Assembly (NCBI RefSeq): GCF_010093045.1
Contig: NZ_CP048115.1
Span: 4,216,001-4,280,000, forward strand
DNA: 64,000 bases
Direction of reading: 5' to 3'
Source of the DNA: Mucilaginibacter sp. 14171R-50
GTDB taxonomy: Bacteria > Bacteroidota > Bacteroidia > Sphingobacteriales > Sphingobacteriaceae
The first letter of the stretch is position 1. Each line of letters opens with the position of its first letter. Under the pieces are notes generated by a model. That model did no database searches. It was given only the letters and a program-made list of their open reading frames with translations, and was not told the origin of the DNA. Positions 1-8,318 of the stretch are shown here, in pieces. A program made the position numbers and the translations under genes.

Positions 1-2
1 GG

Positions 3-383
3 TTAGTAAAACTCGGACCTGAAGCTGTGTTGCGGCATTTCACCTTCTTCGGGGAGCTTCATTATATTAAGCCGGCCGGCTACAATAAAGGTATCGTACC
101 GTTTTATGCCTAATTGATCTACGCTTGCCTGGGTGGTTACTTTCCCCTCCAGGTAAACTTCGGCTCCTTCTTTTAAATTATCTACCTCGATAGCTGCCAA
201 ACTTTCGACCACGCGGATGCTGTGATATTCGGCATGCTGCTGACTTACCTTTTGCCGGTTAAATACTTCGTCAGTTACAAGCTGAAAGCACAGCCATTTT
301 TGTTTTTCTATTATTCTCCATGCTGGTTTATTAGCGATAAGACCGAGCAGAATGGCTTTGTTAATTCCTGAATTTTGAAACAT
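3..383 (-). CDS. SSB-like single-stranded DNA-binding (OB-fold) protein
   Basis: A 126-residue protein of the single-stranded DNA-binding family. The N-terminal pattern (MFQNSGINKAILLG) and the central core (FQLVTDE, EYHSIRVVESLAAI, LKEGAEVYLEGKV, then FIVAGRLNIM) follow the usual SSB OB-fold order: the equivalents of NkvxLiGnlg, HrvvvfgklAe, kKGdlVyveGrl and viad.v.lL. It is shorter than housekeeping SSB and ends in SFRSEFY rather than the acidic DDDIPF-type tail that recruits partner proteins, so it is probably a second, accessory SSB. It lies 20 bp downstream of a response-regulator gene on the same strand. No partner is visible that fixes its role. Confidence 0.8.
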   Translation of the reverse strand: MFQNSGINKAILLGLIANKPAWRIIEKQKWLCFQLVTDEVFNRQKVSQQHAEYHSIRVVESLAAIEVDNLKEGAEVYLEGKVTTQASVDQLGIKRYDTFIVAGRLNIMKLPEEGEMPQHSFRSEFY

Positions 384-403
384 TTTAGTTGAGCAAGTTG
401 CTG

Positions 404-799
404 TTAGTAAATGGCCGGCTCATTAGATCTGAATCCGGCCGATAGTATAGTTTTAATATTTTTAACCAGATCGGTTAGTTCAAAAGGTTTGGGTATAAAT
501 TTATCGCACCCATAATTGCCAAGCGATAAAAGCACCCTCGGGTATGCCGAAAATATGATTACAGGCAGCTGACTTGTTTGCGGGGTTACTTTCACCTGGT
601 GACATATCTCGCCCCCATTTATGCCCTTAAGTAAATAATCTATCAATAAAATATCGGGGTTATAATTATTAATAAGCGTTACCAAATCATCCGCGGTATT
701 TGATGTCTTTACAGAAAAACCTTCGTACTTTAATGCCTCTTCCATAATATCCAAAACGTCGGCATTATCATCAATTACAAGCACTTTCTTCTTTTTCAT
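404..799 (-). CDS. Single-domain response regulator
   Basis: 131 residues consisting of one receiver (REC) domain and a short tail. The acidic pocket is D10/D11, the phospho-acceptor is D54 (LLIDYLL), S84 occupies the Thr/Ser switch position and K104 (IPKPF) is the conserved lysine. With no output domain it must act by protein contact or as a phosphorelay intermediate. It starts 4 bp after the small gene at 804-1070, so the two are probably co-transcribed. No histidine kinase is adjacent; the nearest candidate is the decayed kinase fragment near 1.9-2.1 kb. Confidence 0.9.
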   Translation of the reverse strand: MKKKKVLVIDDNADVLDIMEEALKYEGFSVKTSNTADDLVTLINNYNPDILLIDYLLKGINGGEICHQVKVTPQTSQLPVIIFSAYPRVLLSLGNYGCDKFIPKPFELTDLVKNIKTILSAGFRSNEPAIY

Positions 800-803
800 G
801 TTG

Positions 804-1070
804 TTATGTGGTTATAATGCTTTTATCCAGATCAAAGTAAACAAGGGTACTGTCTACCCCTGCGGCCATTTGCACAGGTTCTTTAAGGATATTAAAGAAA
901 GTATCGTAGGCTTTTGGCAGCCTGCGGATGTGGGGAGATTTTGCTATCGGGGTTAGCGTTATACATACATCGGCTTCTGCCGAATCAACGCAGGTTGTAC
1001 GTGAGTAGCAATATCTGAAGCCTTTTGAAATCACCAGTTTCAGAACGGCGGATGTAGCGGGAACTTTCAT
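804..1070 (-). CDS. Small hypothetical protein upstream of response regulator
   Basis: An 88-codon frame that I do not recognise. It is accepted because it fits tightly between neighbours on the same strand: it ends 4 bp before the response regulator start, and no competing frame covers it. The sequence has no signal peptide or membrane segment. It contains three cysteines near residues 21-32 (YCYSRTTCVD) and an acidic C-terminal stretch (VYFDLDKS). The 138 bp upstream are AT-rich and may hold the promoter of this pair. Function is unknown; a regulatory accessory to the receiver protein is only a guess from position. Confidence 0.55.
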   Translation of the reverse strand: MKVPATSAVLKLVISKGFRYCYSRTTCVDSAEADVCITLTPIAKSPHIRRLPKAYDTFFNILKEPVQMAAGVDSTLVYFDLDKSIITT

Positions 1071-1208
1071 AACGGCAGTATTTAAAACAAATGTACCGGC
1101 TATGATTTCTTACAGTTCCGTATTTATACAACTTATAGTGATAAATAAATACGGTATTTAATTATTAATATAATTTAATAATAAAAAGCGCTTACTTTAA
1201 AGCGTAGA

Positions 1209-1859
1209 TTAACTTACAATACCGTTTATTATGGCAAAGCGTACCAAAGCTGCGGTATTTCGCGAAGCCGTTTTATCGATAAGGGCTTGCCTTTGGCTTT
1301 CTACGGTTCGCTTACTGGTAAACAGCTTATCGGCTATCTCTTGGTTGGTATATCCTTCGGTAATGAGGCCTAATACCTTTACTTCTTTTGCAGAAAATTC
1401 TATATCCCGCAATTTTGGCAGGGCAGACGGATCGGGAATGGTCAGCAGTCGTTTTAAAAACTTTGAACTGAGGTCAGAACAAATATACAGATTATTGAGC
1501 TGTGTATGCTTTACCGCAAACACCAGTTCGGCAGGATTTACGCTTTTTAATAAATAACCACTTGCCCCTGCCTGGAAAGCCTTTATTACATCTTTCTCGT
1601 TATCCAGCGCACTCAAAATAATTACTTTACACTGGGGGTAAAGCTTTTTTACATTTTCAACAAGCTCTATCCCACCCATATGGGGCATGTTCATATCCGC
1701 AAGTATCGCATCGGCGTGTACACCATTTTCAAGCAGCGACAAAACTTCGTTGCCGTTGGTAGCCGAGCCTGCTACATAAATGTCGGGCTCTTTTTCTAAT
1801 AACGATATAACGCCGTTCCGCACTATGTTGTGATCTTCCGCCAGTATAATATCTATCAT
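1209..1859 (-). CDS. NarL/FixJ-family LuxR-type response regulator
   Basis: 216 residues. An N-terminal receiver domain (about 1-120) has acidic pocket E8/D9, phospho-acceptor D55 (ILADMNMP), the switch Ser in IILSALD and the conserved Lys in YLLKSVNP. A LuxR-type helix-turn-helix (about 152-214) follows, with FSAKEVKVLGLITEGYTNQE and a recognition helix around SKRTVESQR. Such proteins are phosphorylated by a HisKA_3 kinase and bind DNA as dimers. Just upstream (1916-2080) lies a fragment in frame with a histidine-kinase C-terminus, so the cognate kinase seems to have decayed and this regulator may now be orphaned or use another donor. Confidence 0.93.
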   Translation of the reverse strand: MIDIILAEDHNIVRNGVISLLEKEPDIYVAGSATNGNEVLSLLENGVHADAILADMNMPHMGGIELVENVKKLYPQCKVIILSALDNEKDVIKAFQAGASGYLLKSVNPAELVFAVKHTQLNNLYICSDLSSKFLKRLLTIPDPSALPKLRDIEFSAKEVKVLGLITEGYTNQEIADKLFTSKRTVESQRQALIDKTASRNTAALVRFAIINGIVS

Positions 1860-1915
1860 CAGGTTAATTTAAAAGTTTAATACGCCTTATCTAAACAATA
1901 ATATATAACACGCAA

Positions 1916-2080
1916 CTACTGCATAGGTTTAGGATCGATGTTTACCACGGCACCCTGGCCCGGCAGCGAGTTAACATTTAACTGCCCGCTAAATAACTTA
2001 TACGATTTTTTAATACTGTGCAAGCTCGACCCGTTGCTAACCCTCGCTGTTCGTCGTAATCCTTTTCGAAGTTCAGGCTG
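1916..2080 (-). pseudogene. Remnant of histidine kinase C-terminus (HATPase G-box)
   Basis: Reading the minus strand from 2080 to a TAG at 1916-1918 gives 54 codons with no ATG start near an intact domain. The last 40 residues include SNGSSLHSIKK, SGQLNVNS and PGQGAVVNID, which match the end of the ATP-binding domain of NarX/DesK-type kinases (NGxGLxxIkkR..lGG.l.i.S.pGkGt...i). The canonical NGIGL is NGSSL here, so the ATP lid is damaged. A second frame just upstream (about 2049-2100) reads HTHSSLNFEKDYDEQ, which suggests a frameshift. It lies 57 bp upstream of the LuxR-type regulator, as a cognate kinase gene would. A degraded pseudogene is the best reading; homology upstream of 2100 is not clear. 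Confidence 0.6.
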
Positions 2081-2301
2081 CTATGTGTATGCAGCATGTC
2101 ACCCGTAATTCGGCCTTACCCTGTTTTAGGCACGTGGTTTCAAAATCCCGCTATTCCGGAAAGTGGTATAAGGTAAAACAAATTTTACGTTATAAGGGTA
2201 TTAATTACATCAAAGTTAATTATTTGCCTGTGCCTGTAATTAAATTAAGGCACACTCAAATTTTGCCAAATAAATCAATGTAAACATCTGATATAAATTA
2301 A

Positions 2302-2964
2302 ATGAAGAATAAAAGTTTCCTTTATCGTAACAGCCTCAGCATTGTTTTTTTAACATTGTTTATAGTTACACTATGCGCACAGGCGCTCACCGGCTGGAAG
2401 GAACATAACCAGGAACTTGCCGACGATCATGCTAACGAGATACCGTTTTTAACCTACCTGCATACCGGGCACTTTGTATCGTCAACTTTTGAGAACTTTC
2501 AAAGCGAGTTTTTACAGATGGCGCTTTACGTGGTAATGACGGTAGGGCTGCGTCAGCAAGGTTCGGCAGAGTCTAAGAGCCTTGATGAAAAGGAAGACGT
2601 TGACCGCGAACCCAACCCCAATAAAAAGGATGCGCCGTGGCCGGTGCGTAAAGGCGGTATCTGGCTTAAGCTATACAGCCATTCCCTATCCATCGCATTT
2701 TTTGCGCTTTTCTTTTTTAGCTGGGGGATGCACCTTTACGGCAGTTGGATGGACAACAATACCGAGCAGGCCGTAAAAGGCAAAGCTTTTCAAACCATTA
2801 CCCAATACATAGCCGGGCCACGTTTTTGGTTCGAAACGTTCCAAAACTGGCAAAGCGAGTTTTTATCAGTGTTATCTATCGTGGTGCTCACCATCTTCCT
2901 GAGGCAGAAGGGCTCGTCGGAATCAAAACCTGTTGATGCGCCGCACATGGAAACCGGTAAATAA
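2302..2964 (+). CDS. DUF6766 family membrane protein
   Basis: 220 residues, recognised as the DUF6766 family of unknown function. The protein is an internal duplication. Each half carries a hydrophobic segment (NSLSIVFLTLF near the start; HSLSIAFFALFFFSW in the second half), a Gly-Trp turn, then FENFQSEFLQ / FQNWQSEFLS, a second hydrophobic segment, and LRQQGSAESK / LRQKGSSESK. That gives four membrane segments with a charged loop (about 93-112) joining the halves. The gene is followed 5 bp later by the convergent DUF1015 gene. No function can be assigned. Confidence 0.85.
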   Translation: MKNKSFLYRNSLSIVFLTLFIVTLCAQALTGWKEHNQELADDHANEIPFLTYLHTGHFVSSTFENFQSEFLQMALYVVMTVGLRQQGSAESKSLDEKEDVDREPNPNKKDAPWPVRKGGIWLKLYSHSLSIAFFALFFFSWGMHLYGSWMDNNTEQAVKGKAFQTITQYIAGPRFWFETFQNWQSEFLSVLSIVVLTIFLRQKGSSESKPVDAPHMETGK

Positions 2965-2969
2965 TACTT

Positions 2970-4199
2970 TTAACCGATATGGCGGTTTATCAACAATCCA
3001 TAAGGCACTTTGGGCACTATCCAGGTTGATTTGGGCGGCAATACCTCCCGGGCATCAGCAACGTTCATCAGTTCGGTTACGCTGAGCGGACCGAGCATAA
3101 AGGCTATGGCATGCGGATAGTGCTGTACTATCGTCAATATGTCCTTTATCGATCCTTCGCCACCAGCGCACTTTAACCGGCTGTCTGTTTTAGGGTCTAT
3201 AATCCCAAATATGGGTTTAAACACAACGCGCTGTAAAATAGCGGCATCAAGCGCGTTTGCACCGGTTACATGCTGATAGGTATGCACCCTGGCCTGTAAA
3301 ATAAACCAGCGCCCGTTCACCAGCATCCCCACGGAATGTTTATCCTTTGGTTTTACGGGCGCATTTTCCGGCGACTCAGTAATATAAAAATCCGCTTCTA
3401 TCTTTTTCAAAAGTTCGCCGGTAGGTATATGTTCGTCCGGAATCACCACGCGGTTATACTCCTCTATTCGCAACTGGTCGGTGCACATATAAAGCGATGA
3501 GATACAGTCGAAAGGTTTTACACCCTGTTCCCTTTGCTCATCGGCCAATTGCAGGGCAGACTCCAGGCGATGATGACCATCGGAAAGGTAAACCGGTGTT
3601 ATCTGCGCAAACGCTGCTGTTAGCTGCGCTATTAACGTCTCGTCCTCAATTTTCCATAGCTTGTGCAACCAATCCTTATCGCCCATTAATATATCATGAT
3701 CCTGCTTTCGAACATCGGCAATTATGCGATTTATAACACGGTTGGGCGTATAAGTAAGTAATACCGGGCTGCCTTCAATACCGGTATTGCCCCGGTAAAT
3801 TTTTTGCCGTCTTACATTGTCATTAAAGGTGTGTTCATGTGTAAGTATGTGGTTGTTGCGGTAATCATCAAGATGGGTTAAAGCCCATATACCGGTTTGG
3901 CGGTAACTTCTTGTGATAACCTCATAAACGTATATGGCGGGCTGTTGCTCCTGCCAGAGTTTTCCTTGCGACAGCTGCTGCTCCAGGTTAAACCTGATGT
4001 TTTCGAAGGCTTTTTGCTGGTTCCCGGGTATCTCGGGCCTCACGCGGGCGCCGGCTTCCAGTGTTTGCTTCAGGGGTAGCAGCTTTTCCTCGGGCTTGCC
4101 GTGGTCGAGTACAACTATGGGGTCGGCGCCGGGAAAAACCAGTTGGTCGGCGTAAAACGGGTTTGGCCTGATGGCACAGAACGGTGAGATTGATGCCAT
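2970..4199 (-). CDS. DUF1015 family protein
   Basis: 409 residues, the usual length of DUF1015 (HipO/SerC-associated) proteins found widely in bacteria. Recognised by the N-terminal pattern ISPFCAIRPNPFYADQ, the central YVYEVITRSYRQTGIWAL and the highly conserved LSDGHHRLESAL, which resembles a ParB/Srx-like phosphate or nucleotide binding motif. In many bacteria DUF1015 genes sit near serC/serA; here there is no such neighbour, so a metabolic link cannot be drawn. The gene is soluble (no signal peptide) and is transcribed away from the long intergenic region 4200-4772. Confidence 0.88.
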   Translation of the reverse strand: MASISPFCAIRPNPFYADQLVFPGADPIVVLDHGKPEEKLLPLKQTLEAGARVRPEIPGNQQKAFENIRFNLEQQLSQGKLWQEQQPAIYVYEVITRSYRQTGIWALTHLDDYRNNHILTHEHTFNDNVRRQKIYRGNTGIEGSPVLLTYTPNRVINRIIADVRKQDHDILMGDKDWLHKLWKIEDETLIAQLTAAFAQITPVYLSDGHHRLESALQLADEQREQGVKPFDCISSLYMCTDQLRIEEYNRVVIPDEHIPTGELLKKIEADFYITESPENAPVKPKDKHSVGMLVNGRWFILQARVHTYQHVTGANALDAAILQRVVFKPIFGIIDPKTDSRLKCAGGEGSIKDILTIVQHYPHAIAFMLGPLSVTELMNVADAREVLPPKSTWIVPKVPYGLLINRHIG

Positions 4200-4772
4200 G
4201 CCCTGCTATAATATTGAGGAATTTAAAATACACCGCTTAAAGCGCCCTGAAACTTTCATGCGCTGATTGTGAAGATCAAATGTTTTAGCGTCCATTATGT
4301 AGATTTGAAAGTGCTGCAACGTACATCACGGTTTTTTTTAAATTAAATATTTTCGAAACTTATTGTCCAATAACCGTTTAAATACACTTTGCTTATAAAA
4401 CGACCTAAGTTATAAAATGTTTATATCTATCCAAAACGGGTATAAAGGGAATTTACAAGCAACACATCTTCTACAAACAGCGACGAGTTATAATGTATTA
4501 ATTACACTAAGTAATACGCATCACAACAATGCTGCTTAAAAAATATTCATTTAATTAATAGCTATAAAACTTAGCTTGCAAACAAAAAAACTGGCTGGTT
4601 TATGTTTTTTAATGTAAAAACCTTGTGCATGCTTTGCATGGTATATATTAGTTACTATATTTAGCAGATATGCATAAATCTTGAATGTTTTAGGCATTAA
4701 ACGTTCATATTATTGTTGCTGATAGGAGTCCCCCCGCCTAAACGCGTTGCCTTATCAATTCACAATGTTAAA
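4200..4772. other. Long AT-rich divergent intergenic region
   Basis: 573 bp between the divergent DUF1015 and NNCTDF-protein genes. It is markedly AT-rich with several A and T runs. One Bacteroidota-type promoter can be read on the plus strand (4633-4663, listed separately). I see no convincing small gene, tRNA, riboswitch or hairpin. An upstream TTG at 4713 is in frame with the plus-strand gene but gives an unlikely N-terminus. Confidence 0.6.
4633..4663 (+). promoter_or_regulatory. Candidate Bacteroidota-type promoter
   Basis: TTTG at 4633-4636 and TATATTTA at 4656-4663, separated by exactly 19 bases, match the -33 TTTG / -7 TAnnTTTG consensus described for Bacteroidota sigma factor (one mismatch in the last base of the -7 box). 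Transcription would begin near 4670, giving a leader of about 100 bases ahead of the ATG at 4773. Confidence 0.4.
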
Positions 4773-5906
4773 ATGAAAAACCCTAATCGATCTGTTTTTT
4801 TAAAGCCGATATTATTAGTGCTGTTAATTCATGGCGCGCTTACCGCCCGTGCACAATTGTCGGCATCAATGCCGTTCAGGCCCGAAAGAGCCGACACCTC
4901 CCTTATACTTAATGATATTAAAGAAGTCGCGGATTTTGCAGTGCCCCCGGCAACCAGCATCTTTGAAGACGACGACGATAATTCGCTCCAAAAAACAATA
5001 GCCCTCAATTTAAGCAAGTCCCAGGAGCGTAAACAATTGATGAGCTACCTTAAGCAGCTCGAGCTTAACAATACCATAGCCGAAAATGAGAAGAACAGCA
5101 AAGCCCTGTACCGTTTTGCCAACCTTTTTGCCAGGTTAAAACTGTATCCGCTGGCTATGAAGTGCTTTTTTAAATCCATTGACAAGGCCAATAAGAAAGC
5201 TAAACAAAGCGGCGAAGCTGCAGAGGCAGATGATTATACGCCGGAGGCGTTGCCTATCAACGCTAAGGACGATTCGTTGCTTAACCTGCAGGCCCGGCAG
5301 ATTGCTAAAAACCAGAAAAGTAAATACACCAATTACAGGCGTATAGCCGCTACCTTTAACGATCATAAGCCTACAGTTGCTTACGCCCTGTTATTTCATG
5401 TAAAACAGCCGGTATCGGGTAAACCCAAAGTGTTTGTTTTTAGCAATACCGGCCACACCTTTATTACGCTTATTAAATACAATGCCGACTCTACATACGT
5501 GTCGTGTTCGTTCGGGTTCTATCCAAAAAAGGAAAAAATATTATTTGCCACCCCCTGGGATCCTTCGTCCGAATCGCAATTTAAAACTGATGCCGGCCAT
5601 CAATGGGATGAGGTAGTGGGTAAGTTTATCTCAAAGAAGAGCTTTGAAAAAATACTTTCGCTCACCAAAAAATACAACGATCTCGAGTATCACCTCAGCA
5701 ATAACAATTGTACCGATTTTTGCCTGCAGGCTGCTTCATTGGCGGGGTTGAACATATCAAACACCAAGGCAAGCTGGCCGCTTGGCTACGGCAATAATCC
5801 GGGTGTGACAGGACAAAGCCTGCTAAACGGAAAATACCACAATACCGACCAGCAGCCGGATGCCGATCTGTTCAGGAGCCTGAACATAAACGCTGCCGAA
5901 GAATAA
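4773..5906 (+). CDS. Secreted papain-like protein with NNCTDF motif
   Basis: The ATG at 4773 is preferred over an in-frame TTG at 4713 because it places a signal peptide at the N-terminus (KPILLVLLIHGALTARAQ, cleaved about residue 28). The mature protein has an alpha-helical N-terminal half, including a TPR-like stretch around ALYRFANLFARLKLYPLAMKC. The C-terminal half reads GHTFITLIKY, then SFGFYP, and SNNNCTDFCLQAA near the end. This His...NNCTDF arrangement is shared by a Bacteroidota family thought to have a permuted papain-like (NlpC/LRAT-like) fold with Cys as nucleophile. The substrate is unknown; an amide or ester bond in the envelope is plausible. The gene converges on ThuA with a 12-bp gap. 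Confidence 0.7.
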   Translation: MKNPNRSVFLKPILLVLLIHGALTARAQLSASMPFRPERADTSLILNDIKEVADFAVPPATSIFEDDDDNSLQKTIALNLSKSQERKQLMSYLKQLELNNTIAENEKNSKALYRFANLFARLKLYPLAMKCFFKSIDKANKKAKQSGEAAEADDYTPEALPINAKDDSLLNLQARQIAKNQKSKYTNYRRIAATFNDHKPTVAYALLFHVKQPVSGKPKVFVFSNTGHTFITLIKYNADSTYVSCSFGFYPKKEKILFATPWDPSSESQFKTDAGHQWDEVVGKFISKKSFEKILSLTKKYNDLEYHLSNNNCTDFCLQAASLAGLNISNTKASWPLGYGNNPGVTGQSLLNGKYHNTDQQPDADLFRSLNINAAEE

Positions 5907-5918
5907 TCATTTTACCCG

Positions 5919-6704
5919 TTATTTCCGGGGAGGAGGGGAATAAGGCTGTTTTTCTGCGGCCCAAAAAATGGCGTTGCTAAATAACCTTGTATAAGCCGTA
6001 TTATCAAACAGGTTTGGGGAGTGCCCCATAAATATGTAAACGTTACGCGCCCGGTAATTAGGGTTCGACCACACTACGGGGTGGTCTCCCATTTTTACTT
6101 TCGGCTGCCGCGGATCGTATGTCGACTCGTCAACACTCGCCAGCACATCTACATTGGGCCGCGGGCTTTTATCCCAGGTGTACCATTCTTCCTGCTTTAT
6201 AAGGAATGATGCGGGCACGCCTTTCATTACCGGGTGCAGCTTGTCTTCAACATTTACCTTACCGTTTGCAAAAGCGGCTATATAATCCTTCCACCTGATG
6301 CCACCCATAAATGCCGAGAACCAATTCCACATTGGGTAACCATCAAATTCGCCCAAAAGCGTAGCATGATGAAAGCCTATCCAGCCTCCCCTGCCCTCGT
6401 TTATATACTTTTCGAAAGCTTTTGCAGCCGTTTCGTTCCAGGCGTAGGGTGCATAATCTAATTGTATAAAAAGCTGGTATTGGTTCAAAAAAGTACTGTC
6501 AATTTTATCGGTATTTTGAATGTAATCAATGGTAAAACCCTTTTGTGCAGCAAGTTTGTCCAGCCAAATTTTTGCGCGGCGGGAGTATTCTATATGGTGT
6601 CCGCCATTTTCATACAACGCCAGTACTTTAAAAGGTTTATGGGGTTGCGCGCTCGCGGCAAGGCTAATGCAGGCAACCATCATTAACTGCAGGATTCTTT
6701 TCAT
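5919..6704 (-). CDS. ThuA-like domain protein (secreted)
   Basis: 261 residues. A signal peptide (MKRILQLMMVACISLAASAQ) precedes a ThuA fold, a class I glutamine-amidotransferase-like domain named after the trehalose-utilisation gene. Typical elements are FKVLALYENGGHHIEY at the start, the TDKID / FLNQYQLFIQLDY segment, GGWIGFHHATL (nucleophile-elbow region without the usual Cys), and NPNYRARNVYIFMGHSP near the end. In Bacteroidota such proteins accompany glycoside oxidation genes, and DUF1080 and Gfo/Idh/MocA genes occur elsewhere in this window. Enzymatic activity is not established for the family. Confidence 0.9.
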   Translation of the reverse strand: MKRILQLMMVACISLAASAQPHKPFKVLALYENGGHHIEYSRRAKIWLDKLAAQKGFTIDYIQNTDKIDSTFLNQYQLFIQLDYAPYAWNETAAKAFEKYINEGRGGWIGFHHATLLGEFDGYPMWNWFSAFMGGIRWKDYIAAFANGKVNVEDKLHPVMKGVPASFLIKQEEWYTWDKSPRPNVDVLASVDESTYDPRQPKVKMGDHPVVWSNPNYRARNVYIFMGHSPNLFDNTAYTRLFSNAIFWAAEKQPYSPPPRK

Positions 6705-6920
6705 ATGTTATGTTTCACGCCCTATTGACTTATAACGTTTTAAAGATGCAGCAGCAAGGAGCTGTTTGTATCAAGACCCTCAAAAACGGGTCGTCTCCGG
6801 CGTGCACCGGCTATAATTCCACCAGCGCATGCCGATTTTCAGATATTTCGAATTTAAATATAAGATATATTAGCCAGGCTTCCGCCTCTGCCAAAAATAG
6901 TTAGGAATGCGTTGTAGAAA

Positions 6921-8318
6921 TTAAAATATTCCGAGAAATTTCTTGCGTTTTTTCTTTTTTTCCTGTGTCACGGGCGGCGTAACTATCGTCGGCTTCTTAG
7001 CTTTTAAAGCGGCCTTTTTGACGGCGGCGGCTTTTGCTGCAGCAGCTTTCATAACGCTGTCCTGGTTATAATATCGGGTAACAAACGGGGGTTTAAGATA
7101 ATCGGTTTTCTCGATATACACCACCTCTTTAGCGTTGTCCTTTTTGAAAAAGGAATAGCAGAAAACAGCCGAAAGTACAATTGTCAGGGTCACTAATCCT
7201 GCCAACGCCGGTTTAGAAACCAATATAAGCGCCTTATTGCGCTCAAAAACACCCTTTTGATTATTAAAGCGTGCTCCGGATTGTGCTGCCAATGCTTTTA
7301 ACGATTCCAACTGTTTGTCCTTTTCGGCCTCGGTTTGCTGATAATGCGTGATAAGGTGCTGCAACCGGTCGTTTTCGGCTTGTATAGCATTTGTGCTCAG
7401 CTTACCATCCGCCGAAAGGCTGCCATTTATAATTGCCTCGTGCAGTTCTACCCCGCTTGCATATCGCGCTTCGGGTTGTTTTTGCAGACATTTACTGATC
7501 ACGTCTAAAAGCCATTGCGGTACTTGCATTTCCTGCGTTTGTTTCAGCGTGCTCCAATCGTCAGGAAGGTTTTTCCTCCGCAATTCAAGAAGATCCGGTA
7601 CCGGGGATTCAATATGCGCCAGCATAATAGCGTTGCGGCCGGTTTCACCGTTACCCTTAAGCGGAAACGGCACCTGCCCGGTAAGTAACTCGTAAAGTAT
7701 AATACCATAGCTGTATACATCCGTTTGCAATAGCATCGAACCGTCATGCTGTTCGGGTGCCATAAACTCTATGGCGCCGGCATGGCGTATACTGCTGCGG
7801 CGCTCTTCCTCGGTCATTACCGCAAGGCCAAAATCAAGCAAAACGTAATTGCCGGTATGTACATTATATTTTACATTATTGCTTTTTACATCGCCGTGCT
7901 TTACACCTACACTATGACAGTGGGCAAGCGCATTCGCAAGTTGATCGGCCACGCGGATAACCTCTTTAAGCATGAATACCTTTGAATGGGGCGGCTGCAG
8001 CAGTTCGCACAGGTCAGGCCCCTCAATGTATTCCATCTCGATAAACGGCAGCGAGCCGCTATCGGTAATGCCCGAGCTTAATATTTTTACTACGTTTGGG
8101 TTGGGCTCTTCATTAACCTTTTGCAGCTTGGCCACTTCGTTACTAAAGTTGCGAAAATTGCGGTCGTCGTCGCTCTCGGAGTGTATGGGAGTAGGCAGTA
8201 GCTTAATAGCGGTAAGTACCGGCCCCATACGGCGGCCTTTATACACCGATCCCTGTCCGCCCGTTCGCAGGGCTCCAAGGTTCTCAAGTCCATCTGTTAT
8301 GGTAAAAACTTTACTCAT
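6921..8318 (-). CDS. Membrane Ser/Thr protein kinase (STK1)
   Basis: 465 residues. The Hanks-type kinase domain fills about 1-300: Gly-loop GGQGSVYKG (20-28), ATP-anchoring K39 (AIKLL), helix-C E61, catalytic loop HGDVKSNN with D143, K145 and N148, DFG at 162-164, APE at 187-189. The residue before the catalytic Asp is Gly, so it is a non-RD kinase. A coiled-coil-like stretch is followed by one membrane segment (about 368-391) and a roughly 74-residue Ala/Lys-rich tail outside, without PASTA domains. It overlaps the upstream FHA gene by 8 bases and is the last gene of the kinase/phosphatase/SEDS-PBP cluster. STK2 (15917-17323) is a close paralogue in the kinase domain. Likely substrates are the FHA proteins and the envelope enzyme nearby (inference). 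Confidence 0.93.
   Translation of the reverse strand: MSKVFTITDGLENLGALRTGGQGSVYKGRRMGPVLTAIKLLPTPIHSESDDDRNFRNFSNEVAKLQKVNEEPNPNVVKILSSGITDSGSLPFIEMEYIEGPDLCELLQPPHSKVFMLKEVIRVADQLANALAHCHSVGVKHGDVKSNNVKYNVHTGNYVLLDFGLAVMTEEERRSSIRHAGAIEFMAPEQHDGSMLLQTDVYSYGIILYELLTGQVPFPLKGNGETGRNAIMLAHIESPVPDLLELRRKNLPDDWSTLKQTQEMQVPQWLLDVISKCLQKQPEARYASGVELHEAIINGSLSADGKLSTNAIQAENDRLQHLITHYQQTEAEKDKQLESLKALAAQSGARFNNQKGVFERNKALILVSKPALAGLVTLTIVLSAVFCYSFFKKDNAKEVVYIEKTDYLKPPFVTRYYNQDSVMKAAAAKAAAVKKAALKAKKPTIVTPPVTQEKKKKRKKFLGIF

Noticed and set aside
1231..1557. Plus-strand 108-codon ORF
   Set aside because: It lies entirely inside the LuxR response regulator gene on the other strand and has no family features.
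2083..2283. Plus-strand 66-codon ORF opposite the kinase remnant
   Set aside because: Composition is not protein-like, it has no conserved motif and the opposite strand retains kinase homology.
4713..4772. TTG start extending the NNCTDF protein by 20 residues
   Set aside because: The added residues precede a normal signal peptide beginning at the ATG at 4773, so the downstream start is better.
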